NCBI GenBank assembly: GCA_965249955.1
Contig: OZ252261.1
Coordinates: 1,674,001 to 1,738,000, forward strand
Reading direction: 5' to 3'
DNA length: 64,000 nucleotides
Source: SB11 sp965249955
GTDB taxonomy: Bacteria > Bacteroidota > Bacteroidia > UBA8524
A model generated the notes under the pieces. It was not told where the DNA came from and did not search any database. It was given only the letters and a program-made list of their open reading frames with translations. Positions 1 to 7,069 of this stretch are shown here, in pieces. Position 1 is the stretch's first letter. Each line of letters starts with the position of its first letter. A program made the translations under genes and the position numbers.

Positions 1-105
1 GCAGCTTTTGAAAGGTCGAAACTGTTTGGTTTAGACGTGATTATGCCCCAATACGAAAAACTATACGAAGAAGTAATTGAGAAACATTTAACAAAAGTTT
101 CATAA
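1..105 (+). CDS. C-terminal end of a glycosyltransferase, BshA-like (partial)
   Basis: The window opens inside a reading frame that ends at a TAA at 103-105 and encodes 34 residues. The tail contains MPQYEKLYEEVIEKHL, which resembles the last helix of GT4-family glycosyltransferases, in particular the PQYE..Y ending of N-acetyl-glucosaminyl-L-malate synthase (BshA, bacillithiol synthesis) in Bacteroidota. Only the terminal helix is visible, so the family is an inference and the catalytic part lies outside the window. A 48-bp gap separates it from the response regulator downstream. Confidence 0.45.
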   Translation, partial: AAFERSKLFGLDVIMPQYEKLYEEVIEKHLTKVS

Positions 106-153
106 TTTGCGTGGAATAAGTATTTAGATACTATTTTTTACTGCGTTTAAGCC

Positions 154-900
154 ATGATGAATAAAAAATATAGGGTTTTGGTTGTTGAGGACGACCTAAT
201 GACACAGGAGTTAATTAAAGAACAATTAAAAAATTTTGACGCTCTTGAGGTTGTTGGTTCTGCTAATACTTTGCTTAGCGCAAAAGACGCCATTGAAGAA
301 ACAGACCCTGAAATAATTTTTTTAGATATTGACCTTAACGGTGCCAGCTCTTTTGATTTAATACCCTACGTAAAAGCCACTTGCAAAGTGGTTTTTATTA
401 CTGCCAGCCCCAACCAAGCTGTAAAAGCATTTGAGGTAAATGCCACCGACTATATATTGAAACCAATAAGCCTTGAGCGTTTGAACAAAACGGTAGCTAA
501 AATTACCGACCAAATGAACGACGGCGAAGAGGACGATATTGCCGACGATCACTCTAAGTTTAAGCTTGACCAAATGATAATGGTGAATGCTGAACACAAG
601 ATGGTTTTGATAAAAGTAAAAGACATTAACTACATATCGGCATACGGTAACTACACCAAAGTATTTTTAGACGATAATAAAATGTACGTTACGTATGGTA
701 GTATAAAAAACTGGATGTCTCGTCTACCAAAAGATGCTTTTTTCCAAATACATCGCTCTACCATAGTTAATCTGCTTAATGTAATTAAGATTGATAAATG
801 GACTAACGATACTGGCCGTATGTACCTTAAAAATGTTAACGACCCGTTTGAAATTAGCCGCAACTTTTTTAGCGAACTTAAAAAAACCTTCAAAATATAA
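154..900 (+). CDS. LytTR-family response regulator
   Basis: This 248-residue protein is a two-component response regulator that binds DNA through a LytTR domain. The receiver domain spans about residues 6-120 with the acidic pair D13/D14, probable phosphoacceptor D58 (FLDIDL), T83 and K103 (ILKPIS). After an acidic linker (about 122-132) the LytTR domain runs from about 138 to 245 and shows the typical YGNYTKVFL and FFQIHRSTIVNL strands. Two consecutive ATG codons (154 and 157) could both start translation. No histidine kinase is adjacent, so the partner is encoded elsewhere. A strong hairpin follows the gene and separates it from the convergent pseudouridine synthase. Confidence 0.93.
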   Translation: MMNKKYRVLVVEDDLMTQELIKEQLKNFDALEVVGSANTLLSAKDAIEETDPEIIFLDIDLNGASSFDLIPYVKATCKVVFITASPNQAVKAFEVNATDYILKPISLERLNKTVAKITDQMNDGEEDDIADDHSKFKLDQMIMVNAEHKMVLIKVKDINYISAYGNYTKVFLDDNKMYVTYGSIKNWMSRLPKDAFFQIHRSTIVNLLNVIKIDKWTNDTGRMYLKNVNDPFEISRNFFSELKKTFKI

Positions 901-970
901 TTCGTTCAAAAACAGCAATTTTAGCAGTTTACCTGCTGTTATAGCAGAAAATAAAAAAGAGAAAAAAAAG

Positions 971-1006
971 AAACAGCCCATTGAAATAAATTTCAATGGG
1001 CTGTTT
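971..1006. terminator. Bidirectional intrinsic terminator
   Basis: Two perfectly complementary 17-nt arms (971-987 and 990-1006) are separated by 2 nt. The stem has AAACAGCCC at its base, giving an A-run on one side and a T-run on the other. It sits between the convergent response regulator and pseudouridine synthase genes and can serve both strands. Confidence 0.85.
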
Positions 1007-1031
1007 TAGTATCAGTATAAAACTGTAGGTC

Positions 1032-2246
1032 TTATTTCTCTTCTAAAAGCTCTTTAAGCTTAGCAGCTTGCTTTTTAAGGTCAACCACTTCTTCTGAACT
1101 TAAAAAGCGGTAGCGACCGCGTAAAAGGTCTTTTTTGGTCAATCCTGCGTAGTATACACGGTCAAGTTGTTCAACCTCGTAGCCTAAATGCTCAAACATA
1201 CGGCGTATAATACGGTTACGTCCACTGTGTATCTCAACACCCACACGGTTTTTATCACCTTGTATATAAGCAATATTATCTACCGCCACAGGGCCATCTT
1301 CTAATGTGATACCGTTTAGTAACTCATCCATATCAGGTGCCGATAGGTTTTTATCCAGCACTGCTATGTATACCTTCTTCACGTTATAACGTGGGTGTGT
1401 AAGCACCTGAGCCAAATCGCCATCGTTGGTAAACAGCAACAAACCTGTTGTATTTCTATCCAAACGACCTACTGGGAAAATACGCTCTTTGGTGGCAGTG
1501 CCCATTATATCCATTACAGTTTTGCGCCCTTCAGGGTCGTTCATTGTAGTGATATAATCTTTGGGCTTGTTTAGCAATACGTAAACGTATTCTTCACGAC
1601 CTATTACTTGTCCGTTGTAGCGTACCACATCACCGGGGCGCACACGGCATCCCAATTCAGTAACAGGAGCATCGTTTATAGTAATAATGCCTTGTTGTAT
1701 TAGTTTATCAGCTTCGCGACGTGAGCAAATACCGGCATTAGCCAAAAATTTGTTCAAACGTGTTTCCTGATCTTCGTTGTATTTAAACTGAAGATTGGTG
1801 TAGCTGTGTTTGTTTTTTTCTTTAGGAACCTTCTTTTTCTTTTTAAAATCGGGTTTTGCACCGTAAGGTTTTTTAGCAAACTTGTTATTGCTGTTATACG
1901 GTTTCTTTTGGTACGGTCTGCTGTTTCCGCCTTCGCGATTGTAACCGCCGCCACCTTCACGGTTTTCACGGTTATATCCACCACCCTCACGGTTGTATCC
2001 ACCACCATTTCCGCCTTCGCGGTTATAGTTTGGTCTGTACGGCCTGTCGCCATACGTATTTTGACGTGGCTGTGGTTTGTTGTACTCTACCTTTTCAAAA
2101 CGAGATGAATCGCTTTCAGGTTTTTTTTCTTCGTTCGGGTCTGGATTTATCTTCTTGATAATTCGTTTGCGGAGACGCTTACGCGGACCATTGTTTCCAG
2201 CGTTTGAGCTGAATCCACCTTCCCGGCGGTTGTCATCATTACTCAT
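1032..2246 (-). CDS. rluB: RluB-family rRNA pseudouridine synthase with Gly/Arg/Asn-rich N-terminal tail
   Basis: This is a 404-residue pseudouridine synthase expected to modify large-subunit rRNA. Residues 1-160 are low complexity, very basic and Gly/Asn/Arg-rich, with repeated GGGYNREGG-type units at about 73-108 followed by a Lys-rich stretch. An S4 RNA-binding domain follows (about 162-210, LNKFLANAGICSRREA). The RsuA/RluB catalytic domain (about 222-395) carries catalytic Asp263 in GRLDRNTTGLLL. The core is typical of RluB/RsuA; the tail makes the protein longer than the roughly 250-300 residues of E. coli homologues. RluB and RluE/RsuA substrates cannot be told apart by sequence inspection, so the symbol is tentative. 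Confidence 0.88.
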   Translation of the reverse strand: MSNDDNRREGGFSSNAGNNGPRKRLRKRIIKKINPDPNEEKKPESDSSRFEKVEYNKPQPRQNTYGDRPYRPNYNREGGNGGGYNREGGGYNRENREGGGGYNREGGNSRPYQKKPYNSNNKFAKKPYGAKPDFKKKKKVPKEKNKHSYTNLQFKYNEDQETRLNKFLANAGICSRREADKLIQQGIITINDAPVTELGCRVRPGDVVRYNGQVIGREEYVYVLLNKPKDYITTMNDPEGRKTVMDIMGTATKERIFPVGRLDRNTTGLLLFTNDGDLAQVLTHPRYNVKKVYIAVLDKNLSAPDMDELLNGITLEDGPVAVDNIAYIQGDKNRVGVEIHSGRNRIIRRMFEHLGYEVEQLDRVYYAGLTKKDLLRGRYRFLSSEEVVDLKKQAAKLKELLEEK

Positions 2247-2276
2247 GTGTGATATAAATTGGTATTAAACTTGGTA

Positions 2277-2284
2277 CAAAGATA
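2277..2284 (-). promoter_or_regulatory. Bacteroidota-type -7 element for the pseudouridine synthase gene
   Basis: On the minus strand this reads TATCTTTG, an exact match to the TAnnTTTG -7 motif of Bacteroidota promoters, about 30 nt upstream of the ATG at 2246. No convincing -33 TTTG at standard spacing was found. It lies back to back with the plus-strand element of the M16 gene in a 100-bp divergent intergenic region. Confidence 0.55.
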
Positions 2285-2333
2285 ACGCTATTTGTAATAA
2301 AATAGTTTTCAAAATTTGTTTAATATGATTACC

Positions 2334-2341
2334 TAATTTTG
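2334..2341 (+). promoter_or_regulatory. Bacteroidota-type -7 element directly before the M16 peptidase gene
   Basis: TAATTTTG matches TAnnTTTG exactly and ends 5 nt before the ATG at 2347. A TTTG at 2315-2318 could be a -33 element, though the 15-nt spacing is short. The proximity to the start codon suggests a leaderless or nearly leaderless transcript. Confidence 0.5.
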
Positions 2342-2346
2342 CGCCG

Positions 2347-3591
2347 ATGCTAGATTTTACAAGATTTGTGCTGGATAACGGATTAACCGTTTTGCACCAC
2401 TTGGATACCACAACACCCATAGCAGCAGTAAACTTGCTGTATAATGTGGGTGCTAAAGACGAAGATCCTGAACGTACAGGCTTTGCACATTTGTTTGAGC
2501 ACTTAATGTTTGGAGGCTCAAAAAACATTGAACATTTTGATAGCGAACTGCAAAAAGCCAGTGGAGAGAACAACGCTTTTACCAGTAACGATATTACCAA
2601 CTACTATATCACACTGCCTGTAAACAATATTGAAACAGCTTTGTGGCTAGAAAGTGATAGAATGATGGCTTTAGATTTTAATACTAAAAGTCTTGAAGTT
2701 CAGCGTAATGTAGTTATTGAAGAATTTAAGCAACGCTATCTAAACCAACCCTATGGCGAAAGCTGGTTAAAAATTCGTCCGTTAGCTTACAAAGTACACC
2801 CATACCGTTGGGCAACTATTGGTAAAGAAATAAAACATATTGAAGAGGCTACTATGGAAAATGTGAAAGCATTTTTCTATAATTTTTATCGTCCAAACAA
2901 TTGCATACTTTCTATTGCAGGAAATATTTCGCTTGAAGAAACTAAAGCATTAGTAAACAAATGGTTTGGTGATATTGAAAAAGCCGAAGTAAAACGCAAC
3001 ATTATACAAAAAGAACCTGCACAAACCGAAAAGCGAAAAGAAATTTTTAAGGCCAAAGTTCCCTACGATGCTTTGTATATGGCATGGCACATGTGTAATA
3101 GAACCGACCCTAAATATTATGCTACCGAATTGGCCACAAATATTTTAGCAGGTTCAGCATCATCACGTTTATACAACAGGTTGGTAAAAGATACTGAGGT
3201 ATTTTCAGATATACATTGCTACCAGCTAGACAGTACCGATGAAGGTTTACTAATGATACAAGGAAACCTTGCCGAAGGCAAAACGGTTGAAGAAGGTGAA
3301 GCAGCTATATTAAAAGAATTGGATTTGTTAATTACATTGGGCTGCACTGAAAGCGAGCTTGAAAAAGTAAAAAACAAAAAGGAAACAATTTTTACTTACA
3401 GCGAAACCGAAGTACTAACCAAAGCAATGAATTTGGCTTACTACGAATACTTAGGCGATGCTGATTTGATTAATACTGAGATGGAAAAATTTAGAGCGGT
3501 TACAGTAGAAGACATTAATACTGTTTCACGTGAAATTTTTAGGTTAGAAAACCAATCGGTATTGTACTATTTAAAAGATAACAACGCATGA
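2347..3591 (+). CDS. M16 family zinc metallopeptidase, catalytic member of a pair
   Basis: This 414-residue protein has the inverzincin motif HxxEH as HLFEH (H48, E51, H52) near the N-terminus and a downstream VVIEEF helix that should supply the third zinc ligand. The C-terminal M16C region is present, so the length fits a single-chain half of an M16B peptidase. No signal peptide is visible. The stop overlaps the start of the next gene (ATGA), and that product is an M16 homologue without the zinc motif. This matches the known active/inactive heterodimer arrangement of bacterial M16B peptidases. The substrate cannot be inferred. Confidence 0.93.
   Translation: MLDFTRFVLDNGLTVLHHLDTTTPIAAVNLLYNVGAKDEDPERTGFAHLFEHLMFGGSKNIEHFDSELQKASGENNAFTSNDITNYYITLPVNNIETALWLESDRMMALDFNTKSLEVQRNVVIEEFKQRYLNQPYGESWLKIRPLAYKVHPYRWATIGKEIKHIEEATMENVKAFFYNFYRPNNCILSIAGNISLEETKALVNKWFGDIEKAEVKRNIIQKEPAQTEKRKEIFKAKVPYDALYMAWHMCNRTDPKYYATELATNILAGSASSRLYNRLVKDTEVFSDIHCYQLDSTDEGLLMIQGNLAEGKTVEEGEAAILKELDLLITLGCTESELEKVKNKKETIFTYSETEVLTKAMNLAYYEYLGDADLINTEMEKFRAVTVEDINTVSREIFRLENQSVLYYLKDNNA
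3522..3537. promoter_or_regulatory. parS-like site (14/16 match)
   Basis: TGTTTCACGTGAAATT differs from the canonical parS 16-mer only in the last two bases. It lies within the 3' part of the M16 peptidase gene, 3.4 kb upstream of two perfect parS palindromes. Whether ParB binds this degenerate copy is unknown. Confidence 0.45.
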
Positions 3592-4850
3592 CAGTAGACA
3601 GAAGCATTGCGCCAAAGCCGCAAATAATAGAGACTTTTAATTTTTTAGAGCCTGAGGTTTTTACTTTAAACAATGGTGTTGCTGTATACGCTTTACGTGG
3701 GGGTGAACAAGAAATAATAAAAACTGATTTGGTATTTGATAGTGGAAGTTTACTAGCAAGCAAACCTTTAATTGCACTTACAGCAAACGATTTACTATTT
3801 ACAACAGCAAACGGAAAAACATCAGAACAAATAGCCAATCAGTTTGATGATTATGGAGCTTTTAACAGTAAAACCAGTACCTATACTGATTCTGTTATAA
3901 CCAACTATAGTCTTAGCAAGCATTTGCCAAAAGTATATACGCTATTGGCCGAAACAATAGAAAAGGCTGAGTTTACTAAAAACGAATTAGATACTTACAA
4001 GTTTGTTAAAATACAGCACCTTAAAGTATCAAAAGAAAAAACATCATTTTTAGCGCGTAGAGCTTTTGCTTCTGCCCTCTTTCCTAATCATCCCTACGGA
4101 ATAATATCAGAAGAAGAAGATTATAAAAACCTTACTACTGAAGCTTTGGAAAGTTTTTACCAATCGCACAAAAAACTAAAGTACATTGTTGTTTCAGGCG
4201 CATACACAGCGCAAACTATACAAGAGCTTAACCGTGCTTTTGGCAACTTTGAAAAAAGCGCTAAAATAATTCCAAGCTACTCACTATCAGGTAGTAATAA
4301 CAAAAAAATACATATTCCAAAAGCCGATGCAACACAAAGTACTGTGCGTATGGGTTTTAAAACTATTAATCGTACCCATGCCGATTATCCTAAACTGGGC
4401 ATATTAGTTACCCTTTTAGGTGGCTTTTTTGGTTCACGATTAATGAAAAATATACGTGAAGACAAAGGCTACACATACGGTATACATGCCGGTATAGTTT
4501 CGTATCCCGATTGTGGCTTGTTTTATGTACAAACAGATGTCCGCAAAGAGGTATATCAAAACACTATAAATGAAATATTTGTAGAGATAAACCGTTTAAA
4601 GAATGAAGCAATAAGCGATGATGAGTTGGATATACTAAGCAACTATTCGCTAGGGAGCTTCTTACGCAGTATTGATGGAGCTTTTGCTGTATCAGAAAAA
4701 TATAAAACACTGCTCGATTTTGGGCAAGATTACAACTATTACCACAACTACATACGTCTTCTTAAAAACATTAACAAAGAAGAGTTGATGGAAATAGCAA
4801 ATAAATATTTTGTTGAAGATAATATATACGAAGTGGTGGCAGGCGTATAA
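3588..4850 (+). CDS. M16 family peptidase homologue, non-catalytic partner
   Basis: This 420-residue protein has the M16 fold, including the C-terminal GGFFGSRLMKNIREDKGYTYG region that is hallmark sequence of M16 C-domains and contributes to substrate binding. The zinc motif is absent: the expected HxxEH position reads LTANDLLF (about residues 64-71). It begins inside the stop of the upstream catalytic M16 gene (4-nt ATGA overlap), which implies translational coupling and a 1:1 complex. It is best read as the regulatory or substrate-binding half of a two-chain protease. Confidence 0.9.
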   Translation: MTVDRSIAPKPQIIETFNFLEPEVFTLNNGVAVYALRGGEQEIIKTDLVFDSGSLLASKPLIALTANDLLFTTANGKTSEQIANQFDDYGAFNSKTSTYTDSVITNYSLSKHLPKVYTLLAETIEKAEFTKNELDTYKFVKIQHLKVSKEKTSFLARRAFASALFPNHPYGIISEEEDYKNLTTEALESFYQSHKKLKYIVVSGAYTAQTIQELNRAFGNFEKSAKIIPSYSLSGSNNKKIHIPKADATQSTVRMGFKTINRTHADYPKLGILVTLLGGFFGSRLMKNIREDKGYTYGIHAGIVSYPDCGLFYVQTDVRKEVYQNTINEIFVEINRLKNEAISDDELDILSNYSLGSFLRSIDGAFAVSEKYKTLLDFGQDYNYYHNYIRLLKNINKEELMEIANKYFVEDNIYEVVAGV

Positions 4851-4866
4851 CACTTTATATGCCAAT

Positions 4867-6624
4867 ATGTTGCTGGCCTTTTGGTGCAGCATGACTTTGC
4901 TATCGCTATCAGTTAATGGTCAGAATAAATATCCCGATTTTAGGCACGTTTGTGGCGATGGTTTTGGTAATAATATAAACCTAAGTTGGTCTCCCCTTTC
5001 CGATACTTGCGGAAAATTTGACACCTTATATATTTATGGAAGTATAGATGCTTTGCAGCCCTTTACTTTAATTGATAAAATAAGCAACCTAGCCAGTACA
5101 CAATACACACACTTTGGAGCCAAAAATATATCAACCACATGGAATTACTATTTGGTATATAAATCATTATGTAATGGTGACTCAGCCATATCAGACACTT
5201 TAGCTATTGATAATACACAACCTCCAAGTTCAGAAATAGATTCTGTTAGCGTAGATATAAACACAGGAAAAGTTGTTATTGGTTGGAGTAAAAACCCTGC
5301 TCCCGACGTAATGAACTATACAATATGGCGAGCCCTAGGCGCAAACAATGTGCCTATTGATACAATAGATAGTACATTTTATATCCATCCTACATCCAAT
5401 CCAAACAGCGGTGCACTTGCATATACTTTAACAGCCATTGATAGTTGTTTAAACCAAAGTATAATTCAATCATCGCATACCACTATGTTTCTTAGGAGTG
5501 TATACGATACTTGTAATAAAAGTATAACTATAAACTGGACAGCATATTTTGGGTGGGCAAATATTTTGGGTTACGACATATATATTAAAAATGGACAATC
5601 GCCTTTTATAAAACTGCAAACCAATAACCCCTCTAACTTATCGTATACTTTTACAAACTTTATTCAAGGCGATACATTAGAGTTTTACATACAAGCCCGA
5701 GAAGGAAATAAAGGTTTTACCAGCTCATCAAACAAAATAACAATAACAACACGAGGGCGTAAATACTCAAAACGAAATTATATTAGTTATGCGTCAGTGT
5801 TAGATTCAACATCTGTTGAGATAAAACTACTTTGCGATACAGCATCTGATACAAAAAAATATACCCTATACAGAAAAAAACAAGATGAAGGTTATATAAA
5901 ACTAACCGACTTGATATACGATGGATCGTCATTAGATATTACCTATATAGATAATAATACCCAAAACTTCCTTACCAACTATCAATATCGTTTTATAAGT
6001 AGTGATAAGTGTGGAGTGAATTTAGATACCAGCAATATTGCAAAAACTATGTTCCTTTCAGTAGAAAGTAATAATAATGGCAACAATATTAAATTTAATA
6101 GGTATAGCCTATGGAATGCTTGGGTAGATAGGTTTAACATTTACAGAGGGTTTGATTTTGGTAATGGTTTCACGTGGAACATAGTAAATACATTAAACAA
6201 TACTGATAGTTTATACAGTGATATAAATTTTCCTGATGATGTAGGATTGGCAGGTACCTGCTACTATGTAGAAGCACAAGAAGGTATTGGTAATATATAT
6301 GGAGAGCAATCAACAAGTAAATCAAATACAGTTTGTTTGGTTGAAGATGCAGTAATACATTTTCCTAATGCTTTTGCACCTGGAAAAGTGAATACCTTAT
6401 TTTTACCAAAGGGTGTAAACATTGATTACAAAAGAACAAGTATGTTGATATATGCACGCAATGGCCAATTTATAAAAAAAATAGATGATATACGTAACGG
6501 TTGGGATGGAACTAACCAAAACGGCGATATGTGCCTTGACGGGGTTTATTTGTATATTTGCGAACTTTTTGGACTAAACGAAAAGAAATATAATTTTAAA
6601 GGAACAGTACACCTACTACGATGA
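4867..6624 (+). CDS. Secreted FN3-like protein with CHU_C (gliding motility-associated) C-terminal domain
   Basis: The frame is open from an ATG at 4810 inside the previous gene, but the ATG at 4867 (585 residues) is preferred because it opens directly onto a hydrophobic signal peptide (MLLAFWCSM...LSVNG). The body contains several fibronectin-III-like beta modules, with repeated TWNYYLVYK- and YQYRFIS-type strands. The last ~85 residues match the CHU_C/type-B T9SS sorting domain: FPNAFAPGKVN, IYARNGQFI, GWDGTNQNGD, DGVYLYI and a final KGTVHLLR. It is probably exported by T9SS and displayed or released at the cell surface. The stop overlaps the start of ybeY by 4 nt. Confidence 0.85.
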   Translation: MLLAFWCSMTLLSLSVNGQNKYPDFRHVCGDGFGNNINLSWSPLSDTCGKFDTLYIYGSIDALQPFTLIDKISNLASTQYTHFGAKNISTTWNYYLVYKSLCNGDSAISDTLAIDNTQPPSSEIDSVSVDINTGKVVIGWSKNPAPDVMNYTIWRALGANNVPIDTIDSTFYIHPTSNPNSGALAYTLTAIDSCLNQSIIQSSHTTMFLRSVYDTCNKSITINWTAYFGWANILGYDIYIKNGQSPFIKLQTNNPSNLSYTFTNFIQGDTLEFYIQAREGNKGFTSSSNKITITTRGRKYSKRNYISYASVLDSTSVEIKLLCDTASDTKKYTLYRKKQDEGYIKLTDLIYDGSSLDITYIDNNTQNFLTNYQYRFISSDKCGVNLDTSNIAKTMFLSVESNNNGNNIKFNRYSLWNAWVDRFNIYRGFDFGNGFTWNIVNTLNNTDSLYSDINFPDDVGLAGTCYYVEAQEGIGNIYGEQSTSKSNTVCLVEDAVIHFPNAFAPGKVNTLFLPKGVNIDYKRTSMLIYARNGQFIKKIDDIRNGWDGTNQNGDMCLDGVYLYICELFGLNEKKYNFKGTVHLLR

Positions 6625-7037
6625 TAAACTTTTTTACTGAGGATGTTGATTTCGATTTAAAAGGAAAGCTAAAAAATAAAAAGTGGATTAAAACCATTGT
6701 AGAACAAGAAGGCCAAAAAACCGGCGACATTAATATAATATTTTGTTCTGACGAATATCTTTTAGAGGTAAATAAACAATACCTAAATCACGATTACTAT
6801 ACAGACATAATAACCTTTAACTACAACACAGAAAAAGTTAACGGTGATTTATTTATTAGTATAGATAGAGTAGCCGAAAATGCTGAAAAACAAAATGTTC
6901 CACGTGGAACAGAAATGCAGCGTGTAATAATACATGGGGTTTTGCATTTATTAGGCTACAATGATAAATCGCCGAAGGAAGAAAAAGAAATTAGAGAGAA
7001 AGAAGATAAAGCAATAGAAATATTTAATAGTATATAA
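6621..7037 (+). CDS. ybeY: Endoribonuclease YbeY (16S rRNA 3'-end maturation)
   Basis: This 138-residue protein belongs to the UPF0054/YbeY family of zinc-dependent RNases acting in 16S rRNA 3'-end processing and ribosome quality control. The signature is HGVLHLLGYND, giving ligands H105 and H109 with Asp115 where most bacteria have the third His; to my knowledge this is the usual Bacteroidota form (HGVLHLCGYKDK in Bacteroides) and not a defect. The start overlaps the upstream gene by 4 nt (ATGA). A perfect parS palindrome at 6896-6911 is embedded in the coding sequence, read as codons for NVPRGTE, and a second begins directly after the stop. Confidence 0.93.
   Translation: MINFFTEDVDFDLKGKLKNKKWIKTIVEQEGQKTGDINIIFCSDEYLLEVNKQYLNHDYYTDIITFNYNTEKVNGDLFISIDRVAENAEKQNVPRGTEMQRVIIHGVLHLLGYNDKSPKEEKEIREKEDKAIEIFNSI
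6896..6911. promoter_or_regulatory. parS centromere site, variant within ybeY
   Basis: TGTTCCACGTGGAACA is a perfect 16-bp palindrome fitting the bacterial parS consensus TGTTnCACGTGnAACA. The central C/G variant is well known from pseudomonad parS sites. It lies in the coding region of ybeY, 142 bp from a canonical site, so the two together form a ParB loading cluster. ParB binding is inferred from sequence identity only. Confidence 0.85.
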
Positions 7038-7053
7038 TGTTTCACGTGAAACA
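7038..7053. promoter_or_regulatory. parS centromere site, canonical sequence
   Basis: TGTTTCACGTGAAACA is identical to the canonical chromosomal parS of Bacillus subtilis. It starts immediately after the ybeY stop codon and lies in the 32-bp gap before mnmG. With flanking bases the palindrome extends to 20 bp (AAT...ATT). parS sites of chromosomal ParABS systems cluster near oriC, and mnmG (gidA) is a classic origin-proximal gene. Confidence 0.92.
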
Positions 7054-7069
7054 TTAAGAAAAAGAAACA

